64,000 nucleotides of DNA from Gorsachius magnificus. Lineage: Eukaryota > Chordata > Aves > Pelecaniformes > Ardeidae. The notes beneath the pieces were generated by a model. It was not told the DNA's origin and made no database searches. It saw only the letters and a program-made list of their open reading frames with translations. Positions 12,101 to 25,600 of this stretch are shown here, piece after piece. Position 1 is the stretch's first letter; the number at the start of each line of letters is the position of its first letter. The DNA lies in contig CM067082.1 in the NCBI GenBank assembly GCA_034008185.1, positions 155,875,895-155,939,894 on the forward strand, written 5' to 3'. The translations under genes were made by a program, and so were the position numbers.

Positions 12101-15100
12101 CTATCCAAGTAACTATTTATCTGTGGTCTGTCAACCACACATGACAAGCAAAGCCTTCCCTAATCTAATCAAACAGGATTGATAACCACTCTGGGAAATG
12201 TCCGATGGTGACTTGGGAAAGCTGGAGAAGACCTTGTTCGTAAGTCAGAGCTGCTTTTATGGTCTATGGCACGAAATGGAGAACCACACCAGTCTCAACT
12301 TCAGACTCTGCAAGACTGAGCCCTACCTTACTTCAGGTATTGCCTGGCCCAATGGAAAATGAATCCCAACAGGGGCGTAAACGTTCTATTGCAATGCAAA
12401 TGACTACTGAAGAAGTTCATAAATGAAACTATATCTGAGGCATCAATATCACTTTCCCATGAGATTTATCCTCAGATAATGGTCTTGCAGAACTTGACTG
12501 ACAAATTATTCTGAAACACTGAAAACTGTATCAAAAATATCTCATAACCAAATTGCAATATTCTCAACTTTAGGATTGTAATGTCTTTACAACCCATGTT
12601 ACAATAACATGATTTTCCTTTTTTAGCAACTACTACAGAACACGAGCGTCAAAGTAGTAAGTTGGAACCAAGATGAATGTCTGATATTTTTGCAATGAAC
12701 TCCTGATCGGTGCCTCATACTGACCAGCGTATTCAAGCATTTATGCCCATGTCCAACCACATGTTGCTAAATTCATCAGAAACCAGTCTTCAATTTCAAA
12801 ACTGATACTACTATACTTTTTTAAAAAAAAAAACACCAAAAAACCCCACAAAACAAACACCTGGTTGAAAATAATCCACTTGATTTTTTATATATATATA
12901 TATTTTTTTTTATTTTTTTTTTACCATTCACTTTTAGTGCAGCAGTGGTTTTCTGCTCTCCATAACAGCACGTGTAATCTCCAGCATCTGCCAGATCTAA
13001 ATCACGGATCACCAGCTTGGCAGTTGTGCCCTCGCATCTCATGGTGAACTTGTCATTTGGCTCCAGGGCTCTGTCTCCTTTCCTCCATTCCACGGCGGCT
13101 GCGGGCTTGTTCAGCTCACAGCAGAAAGTGGCCATGCCGTTCTCTGTGGCTTCCACGTTCTTCAGCTCTTTTTTAAAATGCGGAGGAAGGGCTGAAGATC
13201 ACAGGTGAAGAGAGAGCACTTTAAAACTGAGGAAACACTGTATCTTGACTGCTTCACTGGATTAAAACCCTTTAATCTCTAAAAATTTTAGGATATATAG
13301 TACCTGAGAGGCAAATATTGATTTCAGGGGCATCCCTGCCTTATGCTTTGCAGCACCACATTCAGCATGTCATAGCTGAACTGTTGTAAAACTACAATTT
13401 CAGTACTGGAAGGTATGCTTTAAAGGCATTTTAAGGTCTTGATAACAGAAAGCTGGCCCCAAGCTTTCAAGGAACCATGCACAGCTGTCTTAAGATGGGA
13501 TGAGCAATTAAAATGAACGCTTTGTTATTTAAAATTCCAGGCTGCAATGTCTCATTCTCACCCGCCTTGCTCAGTTGTTATCGTAACAGAGCACCTTTCA
13601 ATTCCATTCAATTCAAACAAGTGATATCTCAGTGATACGTCTAGAGAAATGAATGAATGGAAATACTGCAAGTGCTATTCACAGCTTCACCGAGGTCTTC
13701 GTAATCTGCTTCCAGATTCCATTAACATGAAAGAAAAGGGACAGAAAAAGACCGCATGGTGCTTTTTATCAGTCCCAAGTGAAGGACTTTCAGTAAAAGA
13801 TATCCCCGGGGGTTGATACGGCTGTCGTAAAAATTTAAAATAATAGATGGATCAAGAACGGTTTGTGATCCTGCATGGGATCACAGGTGGCAAAGCAGAA
13901 AGTCCCTATTAAACGCATGTGTTTTACCATGCACTGTCAGGGAGGCAGTAGTCATCTTGTCTCCACACACGCATGTGTAATCTCCTGCATCTTGTTCCTC
14001 CAGGCTATGGATCGTCAGCTCAGCAATGGTATCCTTCAGTCTCATTTTGTGCTTCTCACTGGGCTTGAGCACCTTTTGCCCTTTTTTCCACTCCACCGGA
14101 GTGGGTTTAGTTAGCTCACACTGCAGAACCGCTGCCCCGGTTTCTGTGGCTTCCACATTGACAAGTTCTTTTTTGAACAGTGCAGGCAAAGCTATGGGAT
14201 GTAATATAAACAGAGAGTACATCAAAACCATTAACCAGACCTTGAGGAAATTAAGACTAGGTCCTGAGGCCAGTCCTTCACTATTACAGGAAAACAAATC
14301 ATGTAGTCTATTAGAAAACTACTTATTATTCTATTAGAAAACTACTGCAGGATCTCACAGGGATAACTGCCACCATGACCTGCCTCTAATGTTGACTTAT
14401 GCAGCGTGCTCATCATTTCCCAGCTGATTCCAGTAGTCCTCTCTACCTATTTCAGTTTGAATTCATCTATCTTGAACATTAATGACCCGACTTTTGATGG
14501 AAAGTCATTGCTCTGGATGACAGCACTGCTAGCTGGAGATCTCTACCTTTCCTAACATCATAATTTATCTTTCCTGTTTGGAAAAAAAAATAAAAATAGT
14601 AATATAACTTCAGGTGCACTTTAAACCATAATTCTCAAGGACATAATGGCACTAATATCAGGAATACAGAGTTTTTTCTAGCAGCATTCAGCAAATTGCC
14701 TTGTGGTGTGCCACCGAAGTAAAAAGGAAGCGATGTGCACAGGGAAGAAAGAGCCAGCTCAGAGGAGGAGAGGAGCAGAAGTACCTCCAGCTGGGAGAAA
14801 GAAGAGGAAGCAAAAGCAAGCAGAAAACCTGAGAGAAGAGAGTTTTGCCTCCATGGTTTTGCCCCGTCCTTCAAAGCATCCTTAAGATATATCTCAAATT
14901 AAAATTATTCATTCATCTATCGGAACTATATAAGAACTGCCGCTGCTGGAGGGGCAACCAAAGCTTGTCACTGTTCTCCATGGCAGAGACAGGCACAAAA
15001 CCTGTGTCACTGCTCTCTAAATCAGGACCTGCAGAACAATGGTTTGGGGGGGGTTTTTTTGGGAAGTACCATTCCCTCAGCAGAATATATCACAGTGCCA

Positions 15101-18100
15101 CAAAGGAGGAGGAGGACACGCATTCATTCCTGAATGGGAAAACCTCTCACTAACCGAGCTCAGCGTTTTTAAAGATCATTCCTTCAAGTTAAGCACCGAA
15201 ACCCACTGATATCAGCAGGACGCAAGGACAAACCCTCTGAGCAAAAGCTTGCTGCTGGAGGTCTGCACACTTTTGGCCTTACATACAGGTGCCTTTTTCA
15301 CTTTTAAAAAGTGAAGAGTAAGACAAGAAATTCTCACAACTCTACTTCGCTATAAAGCCACCAGTTTCAAACTGACAGAGCGTGGGAGATGGGATGAAAC
15401 ACAGCCAGGAAAGCAAGAAAATGCTGCAGAATCAAAATATCAAAGCAAGTGGGAAAGAGACCTCTCAGGGAAAAGGGAGCTTCCTGAGATCCTGCTATCA
15501 TAATGGAGAATGGCTTTTTTACCATGGACTGTCAAGACAGCTGAGGTCTTCTGATCTCCACACACGCAGGTATATTCTCCTGTATCTTCTACCTCCAGAT
15601 CTCGGATCAGCAGCTCTGCAGCAGTGTCTTCTTGTCTCATCCTATATTTATCGCTTGGTTTGAGTGTCTTGTCCCCTTTTTTCCACTCCACCGGGACACC
15701 GACCTTGCTCAGCTCACAGTGCAGAGTGGCTGTGGCACCATCGGTGGCTTCTCGGTTCTTCAGTCCTTCTTTGAAAAACGCAGGCAAAGCTGAAGGACAG
15801 TAATATGAGCAGTGAGATGTAGTGTTCCAAAGAGAATTAATCATGGATGTTTAATTTTCCTTTTCTCTCTCATCTCGAACTGATTTATCAATACAAGAAC
15901 ATAGATTCTCAATAGTCTCCATGAAACAGTATGAGGAAAGAAATGTCATCACCAGGGAAGGATTCAACGCTTACAGTAATCCACAGAGATATTTTACATG
16001 TACTCGGTCACAAATCAATACAGACAGAAGTAGAAAACCCAATTTTTTTCCTGTGAAATTTCAAGCAAAAAGAATAAATACTAATTTGAAATTTCTGAGA
16101 AAAAAAATAAAGGTTTTATTATATGACTTTATAAACCATAATGGGAGGGTGTTTGCTATGTTTTCACCTACTTAAGGAAATGAAAAGACGTTGTCCATTA
16201 AAAAAATGAAACACTGAAGTTTCTTTCTAAATGTCAGTTTGAAATGAAATTGTTCATTTCAATATGTGATGGGAAAACAAGCATTTTCACCTGAACTGAC
16301 ACACCCTTTCAACCATGTCAGTGTCAGTAAAAATCAAAGTTCTCCCTGGGAATGGTCTTCCCTTAGAAGGTTTGGGCTTGCTTTACACAGGAGAGTAACT
16401 GAATGCAATGACAACTGGCCCATATGTAAAAAAAGCACCTTGTTGTCCCAGGAATGGAGTATGGGAATAAGATTCCAAGGAATAACCTAACCTTTGAGAG
16501 TTTTGTGAAACCTTAAAATCACTAAGTCATAGCCCTTTCAAGGCAACCCATTTTATTGGGCTTCAGTATAAGGGGGAGTCTAATAAAGGAACTTTCGAGG
16601 GGAAAAGCAAAGATCCTATTTGAAGCAGTAGTGGCAATCTGGGTTGTCTATATGTTTCTCTGAGCTTGCACCCTAATACCCCTCTCATGCCACGCACCCC
16701 AGCTGCGCTGACGCCAACAGAAGCACTTCATTGGCATCAGTGAGCTGTGGATAAGGGTCTGGCAGAAGGAAGGAGATGATGGGGTAACCAGGTATCTGTC
16801 CAAATGAACTGAGAAAACAGGATAGCTACTTTTAGTATGCATCTTGTTTTGTTTGTTTTACCATGTACTGTTAAAACTGCCATGGTCTGCTGGTCTCCAC
16901 ACACACAGGAATAATTTCCAGCATCTGTCGTGTCTAGGTTTTGGATTATTAGCTTGGCAACGACACCTTCACGTTTCATTTTGTACTTGTCGCTTGATTT
17001 GAGGGTCTTGAAGCCCTTCTTCCACTCCACGTTAGCAGCAGCCTTGTTCAGCTCACAGTGCAGAGAGACACTTTTACCTTCTGTGCCTTCTTCATCCGTC
17101 AGTTCTTTGGTGAAAAGAGCAGGCAGGACTGCAGAGTAAATGCAATATGGACACGGCATCAAAGCTGAGAAAGCCTGACCCATGATCTACTCACTTTCTT
17201 CTCTCATGTCCCTGAACCTGCATGCCACTGAAGCCACAAGGCCTTCTTCACACTCCAGGATTTTGTCCCACTCTAACATTTCAAAAGAAATTTCAGCCTG
17301 ATTTTTAATTTTTTTGTCCTCACAGTCAACCACGTTTGCAGGTAGACAGGCAAGCCATCTAACCTTTACTTTATACACCATAAAATCAAAGGGGTAAAAT
17401 TAGAGGCCATATTTCAATATGAGACCCAAAGCATTTTGTTTCCTTTGAGAAAAAACAGCAGCTCTACAGAAGTGCCTGATTCATGGCACTGTCTGTATTT
17501 TTATAAATAGAGCCCCTTAAAACAGAGCAGTTACAAACATGCTTTCAGCTTTCTGCAGGGGAGTAGGCTGGGAATAGCAGGAGAATAAAAAGGCAACTTT
17601 TCATTAAGATTGTCCTTGTGTAGCATTGTACATTGATGAAAACTTATTCCTCTTAGGGGCAACAAGTGTAACAGTCTAAGTTACAAGAAGTAAATATTAT
17701 TCCCACTTTTTGGTCAATCCCTATGGGTAAACTTTTACACAAGCAGCTATACTGGACTAGGGAAATTGTGTTGAGCTGGGGACCTGTACTCCACTTGTCA
17801 TTTGAACATAGCACTTAGCAAGACAGATAGCACATCAAGAGGGCATTGGGTGAAAGGAAAGAGAGAAGGAAAACAGAATAGAAAAATTAATCAGCAGGGG
17901 GGAGGACAGAAAGTATACAGGGACCAGATGAAACAGGAGAAAAAGAAGAGAGGTTGGAATTATACAGATGTACTTGGGTCACGGGCCGAGAATTTCTTTT
18001 TACCATTTACTGTCAAAGCAGCTGTAGTCTGTTGATCTCCACACACACAGCTGTAATCACCAGCATCTGCCAAATCCAAATCCTGGATCATCAGCTCCGC

Positions 18101-21100
18101 AAAGGGACCTTCCTGCTCTATTTTGTATTTTTGACTTGGCTTGAGGACCGTATTCCCTTTTCTCCACTCGACTGGAGCCGATTTGCTCAGTTTACAGTGC
18201 AAAGTGACTGCCTCCCCCTCTGTAGCTTCCTTGTTCAACATTTCTTCTTGGAAGAGGATAGGCAAGGCTGAAGGATGCAATACCAACAGAGAAGGAATCA
18301 GCATTAGAGCGAAATGAACTGGACTCTGCTGCAAGATACTGGGCTGCAGTGTATACGTTTAACCAAAAATGCACTACTGTGAGGTGGATACAGTGTAAAG
18401 GGGGGTAAAATATCCTTGAGTAGAGAGAAATAAATTAGAGAAAACAATAATACAACATAGCTGTGCTGTCTCAAAGCAAACAAACAAAAAAAGTACAAAG
18501 GGATATTCCTTAATAGGGTGACTCTTTGGCACCATAGAGTCAAGAACATGAAATCTCTAAGAAATCATACTGACAAAACTTCAGATGACCAGCAAATGTT
18601 GTCAAGCACACTAAGTTTGGGGCGTAACGAGCAAAATGGGTAGAACGGTTACCGTTCACTCTCAAGGTAGCTGTTGTGTTCTGGTCTCCGCATACGCAGG
18701 TGTAGCTCCCAGCGTCTGTCAAGTCTAGGTCTTGGATAACCAGCTCAACAAAACGCCCTTCCCGTCTCATTTTGTATTTGCCATTTGGCATCAGCACCTT
18801 CCCGTCCTTCCTCCACTCAACCGAGCCCACCGCCTGGCTCAGCTCGCACTGCAGGGTGGCCGTCCCGCTCTCGGTGGCTTCCTCATTCTTCAACTCTTTT
18901 TTGAAACGGACTGGCAGGGCTGAGAGATGCAAAAGGAAAAGCAATTGCAACCCCAGACCCTGCCCAGATGTCTGGTCAGAGGCTGAATCATCATTTAGCA
19001 TATGACTACCTAAGCCTTATTCCGACTCCTTTATCCTTAAGCACACATCCTGCCTTTTTTTGTGGATGGTGAAAAAAAATTCTCCAGTAATTGTTCTGTG
19101 GGAATCAGTGTATGCATGATCTTGATTGGGATCACACATACAAATTACAAACTCATCCTCATCATTAAAGGTGATGAACCCTCCCTAACAGAAAATCACA
19201 AGGAATCTTATGTTTCCATACTAATTCAGGAAAACATACGTGCATGTCAGCACCCTTCACTTGAGGAAAGGTAAGAAGACAAGACAACACACACACACAT
19301 CCAGCAATGGGCATAATGAAAGCTGATCACAGATAGAGATTGGGGAAAGGAGAGACATGGCAACAGGAAAAAGTGGAAGGATGAAGCAGGACACAAAGGT
19401 AGGTGTGGTGAGGGAGTGTACAGGGAAGAGGAGGGAAGAGATGGACAAAAAAGTTCCAGAGTTTCACAGGTTATTTCTGACTTTTTACCATTCACTGACA
19501 AGGCTGCTGTGGTTTTTTGGTTTCCCACCACACATGTATAGTCTCCAGCATCCTTTGGGTCCAGATCGTGGATCAGCAGCTCAGCCACCGTGCCTTCCTG
19601 TCTCATCCTGTACTTGTTACTTGGCCGGAGAAGAGTGTGCCCCTTCCGCCACTCCACAGGGGCCTCTCTGCTCAGCTGGCATCGCAGGGTGGTGGTCCCA
19701 CCTTCCACAGCTTCCATGCTCTTCAGCTCTTCTTTGATGAGCACAGAGACAGCTGAGGAATGAAGCATGCTCACTTTACTTTAGGAGCATCATTACCAAC
19801 TGGTGACATCATATGGGACTTAAAGCCAAAATAAATTCTCTTGGCACAGTTAATAAGCTCTGACCTACCTGCACGTCCAGGACTCTGCTTGATTCTAAAA
19901 TAGCACACCATGGGTTTGGGAGGAAATAAAACCAAACCAATTATTTCCCAATCATTAGAATATCAAAGTAATTACCCTTCTGCTGCCCAAATGCTGTCAG
20001 TCGCGGACGTGTGAAAAACTTGCTGAGAAAGTGCAGAAAAGAATTGCATATTCTTTAACAAAATGTGGAGCTGAGGCCCTTCTTACCTCCTGGCTTAGAG
20101 CTCAGACAAGCACCTCTATCAGAGCAGAAAGCAGAAGAATTATTTCAGAGGCAAGGAAAGAGATCGTGTTATCAAGGACATTTGATTGCTATGTTTCAGC
20201 ACAAACTTATTGTCCTAGAAAACAGAGAACATAATGGATGCAGCCAGAGCCGCCTTTTGTTTGTCCTGATCCTTTTTTATCTTAATGCTCACTAAAAATG
20301 TGCAGGAGCTAGCAGGGCCGTGGTAAGAACAACAACAAATGGTGACAAGCAGGTGTCTTATTCCTACCATGGATTTTGACTTGGGCTGTGGTCTGCTGGT
20401 CTCCAGTGTCACAGGTGTATCTTCCTGCATCTTCTGGCTCTGTGTTATGGATCACCAGCTCTGCCACTGTCCCCTTCTGCTTCATTTCATATTTGGCACT
20501 TGCCTGGAGCGTGGCTTCTCCCTTCTTCCACACCACGGTGGCATCAGCTTTTGTGAGTTCGCAGCGCAAGGAGACAGATTTCCCCTCTTCCCTTTCCGTG
20601 TTCTCCAGGGCTTGTTTAAAAAGGACAGGCACAGCTAGAACGCAGAACCAGGGATTAGGACATGGCCTCTTGACCTGCTGTACAGTAAGTGCCCTATGAA
20701 TGCTGTCACCCCTTAAAACTAGTCCTTTCCCAGATGAGAAGAGCCACCCTCAACCCTCCCTTGGTTATGTGACATCGAAGTGATTCTGCTTGGGAGCAGG
20801 AAGAAATCTCTCCCCAAGATGTTATCATCTCACCGGGGATTCCTAGGAGTACAGGGGAAGTTTCTCTCATCTTTAATAAGGACCCTTTCAGAGTCCTCTG
20901 AGCATCCTCATGAAACACATTCTCTGCTGCTGCAGGGCTCTGTGGCAGTATTCATGCCCTCTATCTCTCCTGCTTTCTGCTCCCAGCACATACTGCTTTT
21001 GCTATACTACTAAAGGCACTGTATTTTTTTAATGGCATTGGGGAGTGCTGATGGCACCTGAGAGCCTTTAAAAAGGGGGTTTGGGGAGGTTTGGGGGTCG

Positions 21101-22574
21101 AGACATTAGTCAGGGACCGGACTTGACTTATGTTTTCATGCTGTCCTTGTGCTCCCATGCTCCTGTCTTCAACTCTAACTCCATTCTTAACCAGAGCCAT
21201 GTAAAAAAGGTCAGGAACTATGGCACGTAGGGTATAGAAATGAACCCTTTGCCTTTACTCACTTTCTGTTCAGTGGGATGTTACAGAATTAAAATTCCAA
21301 ACACATAACGTGAGATTACACAAATGAAGTATATACAGGTGCTTACAAGTATGCAATATCACCGTTAAATTTTACATATGAATTTGCAGATGGCACTGCC
21401 ACAAAGTGCTGTGGGGTTGTTTTTTTTTAATAGAAGATCTGTTAAGCAATGCTTTAAGAAAGCACGGCGACGTATCCAACTCTGCCTACCATTTACTTTC
21501 ACCCGTGCGGTGGTCTTCAGTTCCCCAGTGCTGCAGGTGTATTCCCCAGAGTCTATCGATTTGACATCTCGGATAATGAGCTCTGCCACAGTACCACGCT
21601 GCTTAAATTCATATTTCTCACTGGCATAGAGAACAGTGTCTCCTTTCATCCATTTCACGGGGGTACCAGGTTTGCTGAGCTCACAGGTCAGCTTGACTTG
21701 TTTTCCTTCTTTCGCTTCTTCATTTTGGAGCTCTTGCTTGAAAAGAACTGGTATTTCTGAAAAAGAACATCACAGATGTTTAAGGAAACACATGAAAATG
21801 GAAATCACTTTACCTTTTTTTTTTGTTTCAGACTTTGTTATTCATATAGAAAACCACAGGAACGGCAAAAAATTCTCACAGCTCACACCTGGCTGCCAGC
21901 ACTTTACAGCAGCAAAAAAAGTATTTGAGATCTTTTTTTTTTTCTTTTAACCACTACCTGTGCTATTGAAGACGTTGCGACCATTACTGCTGTCATTATT
22001 AACATTAGTGGCAGATGCTGCCCTGCTGTTAATGACCCAGTGTGTTGCAGATGGGCAGGCAGAGCTCGACCACTGGCACAAAAACTGTAAAACTTTACTG
22101 AGGTCAACTCGCACATGACACAGAGGACACAAGGAAATGGCAAAGCACTTTCTGTCAGTACCAGCAGTATTGATTTCTCATTATAAAAGAAACCACAACA
22201 TATTTTTTATCAGACATGAATACAGACTTAAAAACAGCACAGAGCATACACAGAGAAGAAAGCACAGCCACGCGCGAAAGGGTCCCTGTGGACATTCCTG
22301 TGCAGGGCTCTGTCACAGCCTGGGATTCGAGGCTTTAAGGTGAGCTAGTGTAGAGAAGGCGTTTACTGGGGAAAAAAACCTTAATGAAGTATTTTCCCTT
22401 CAGGTCATGAAAAAAACCCCAACAATTTCTTCCTGCTTTCTGCTATCTTACGAATACGCAAGTCAACTACTGACCAGTGATGCAGTTGTCCTGTGGCTGT
22501 TCAAAATCTACAGCCTATTCTTCTGGTCCCCTTTTACCTCTAGTTCGGGACACTCAGTGCCACATGGCTACTGG

Positions 22575-22606
<32 letters not shown>

Positions 22607-25600
22607 CCCTATTTTTGCATTCTGCTGTTCTGATGTGACCCTAATAGATAAAGGGTCAGTGGTGTAGTTTGTAGTATGCATCCTTATGACTTGACTCCTC
22701 ACATCTACTTGTGACCTGCATCCACATGTTTAAATCCTGTATTCCTCCACACCCTTCTTTGCAAAGGGAAAAATGGAGTTGTTAACACTCATTATGAGAG
22801 GGTTTTTTTCCCTAACAGAAAAATTCCTTTTCATTATGGGTAAGATCCAGGTCCTACTAAAGTCAACATAGGTTTTTCTTTTTTGCATAACAGATATTGG
22901 GAAAGTATCCTAGTACTAATGAAAGACATAGCAAATCTGGACCACTAACCATCACCTCTCTTCTTCATTACATCATCAAGGCCTTCTCTTTCCTTGCACA
23001 GCACATCTCAGCCTTAAGTTAGCTCATTTCTTTGTGCTCTAGATAAATACTGTGAGAATCTTGCCTTCCCTCTTCGTGCTCTGAGGTTCAGGTTGACTAT
23101 TCCAACAACGCAAATGCTTTTTGTTCACAACGACTTCTCTAAGCTGGGTGCAGCTTCCAATCAGCCCCTCCAGACCATGTTAAGAAGAGCTGCATGCATA
23201 TTATCACTGGTCAGGCTAAACCCAGCCTGTGCCATTAACAGCCTCCCTGTATTTGCTCGAACCTGCCCATGTGAATGAACAATTTTGCTCACAGGAACCA
23301 AGCTCCTCCTCAACCTCAGGCTGGAGCAGTGACTCAAGACAGGCTGGAGCAATTATAACGTGGGTAGCAGGTGAGCCTGGTTCTGACACAACTCAGACCC
23401 AATGCTTACCTAATGTACATGATGCTTATCCAATGTGCTCAAGGAAGTACATTAAAGTCTCATTGGTCTAAGCAGAGAACTTTTGCTCCAGCTCAGACCA
23501 CGACCCTTCAGATAGAACCTCCTGCCTGATCACGATCTTTGGAATAAAAACTTTGGATGCACTACTCTCAATAAATTTGGCTGCCTAAAGCAGTCACCCA
23601 GGCAAATGTGGGTGTATGAGCTCCCTCCTTGGAGAGAGCCATCAGTGGAGACAGCTTCAGAAGGTGATTCGTCCTTTCTCTGGATTACCTCTTAGGCTGG
23701 GTGGATCTCCTACAGAGATTCCCTGTGTTCTCTACTGACCCATTGCTCTCTGCTCCAGAGAGCTTAGGCACTTAACTTTCACAGAGCTAAAATCAGGTAA
23801 GATGAAGGATTTTCCTATTTCACATTCTGTCACCTCTCTGGGTGCTGTCCCAGATGACTTGATGAGAACCATTCCTGGACTGTGGTGCAAAGACATGAGG
23901 TTCCTTTTCAGTAGAGTTTCACGTTTTTATCATTTCAATTTATTACTCTGCCCTCAGTGTTAGATGACAAGTTAGGACCCAAACCATCACTCCAAATGTT
24001 CTTACCCTTGACAGTAATAACCGCACTACTTTTAGCTGCTCCAGCCTCACACTCATATCTGCCACTGTCTCTTTCTTCTGCCCTGTGAATGACAAGCTTG
24101 GCTTCAAATCCCGACCGGCTGATGTTATACTTGGAAGAATTCCTAAGGTTCTTCCCGTCTTTGCACCACTTTACAGGGCTGTCTGATTTGGAGGTTTCAC
24201 AGTGAAGGATCACATCCTCTCCCTCAGTGACTTCAGTATCAACCAGCTCCTTTGTGAAGATGCAGGGCTTCTCTAGAATCACATAAAAACCGTCTGAGAT
24301 GTTTCAGAAGAGGTGCGGGTTTTCAGATCAGAAGTAATCTGCGAGTTTTACATCCAAGATTACTTGTATCAAAATTACAGGTCAAGGTTAGTAACAAAGA
24401 ATTTGGTGTTCCTGACTATAAAACCCTCAGGAAGGCACGAGTCATGCCAGAAAATGTTGCTTAGTAAATACCTAACGCTGTCTGAGAGAAACTGAGAAGA
24501 AAATTTGCCTGTTGAAGAACATAAATAAGATCTCTCTCACATCTCGCTAAATACGAACAAGATGGACACACAATTTTCCTAAGTCCTTTTACATGTGAGC
24601 TGATTAGTTTGAACCTTCTAACTGAATGTGGAAAAGTTAATTCTGCATGAAGCGAGGTGCAATGCAGGTTTCTCAAAGCCAGTCATCTGCAGCAGGTCTC
24701 ATCTCATTGGTATGAGTCATATAAAAACCAGGCAGATAGCTCAGACTGGTCATATAGGGTGTCTCCATAACTGCTGGGAGACGACAGACACCTCCAGAGA
24801 CCAGATATTCACTTCCAAAATAGGTCATTAAGACAGAGAAGATGAGCTTCTCTCTGGAAGTGTTTGTCTTTCTACACAGCTTATAGAATTAGCCTAAGCT
24901 AGATACCAATAGCTAAATTGGCCAAGGTTCATCTTGTGCCTCCTAGTTTAATGCTTTTTAATCCATAAAAATCCGGTCAATCGGGAGACCAAAACCTGGT
25001 TTTGGTAACTATAGCATCACAGATTAGTGCTACCAAAAGAAATCAGCCTTTTGCAAATAAGAACTTTCATTTGGCTTCAGAAAAATCTGTTTGCATTTCT
25101 CTAGCATAGCAAAATTTAAGCAAATCTTCAAATTTTGAAAAAAAAAAAAAGTTCTTTGCAAGAAATGGTGTGATTCTGAAAGAAATGAGAATATGATCTG
25201 ACACAGTGGAGACTGTGGGTTTTACATCTCTGGGCAAGGAGAAATATTTATGTTTCTAGTAAGAAAACACATGTCTCATCCTGCATTCTTGGGCTGACTG
25301 ACATTCATTTTATTCCCTTGCTGTAGGAGTAGACTAACACTGCAGTTTTAACCCAGTTTAACTTTTCCAGAGAAAACTATTCGTTGTCAACAGTGAGTAG
25401 CAGAGAACAGACGTAATGTGGCCTTTCAAACAATGGAAATGAAATTAAAAACTTATTGGATGCACTTTTTTTAAAGTAATTGATTTCTCCTCACTTATCA
25501 TCACCCTATCAGCTTGGTTCAAAGAAAACTGGACAAGGCATTCAATGTACCATCACTACAGCATAACATTCCCATCTAAGGCCCAATGAACACACTGAGT

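Noticed and set aside
12821..13156. Reading the exon at 12925 through into the A/T-rich tract as a lysine-rich tail
   Set aside because: A proper donor (GTAAAA) ends the exon in phase 1 at 12925. The lysine codons are intron low-complexity sequence.
22576..22606. Poly-A tail of a processed pseudogene or SINE
   Set aside because: No retroposed gene body or target-site duplication could be seen beside it, so it was treated as a homopolymer tract.
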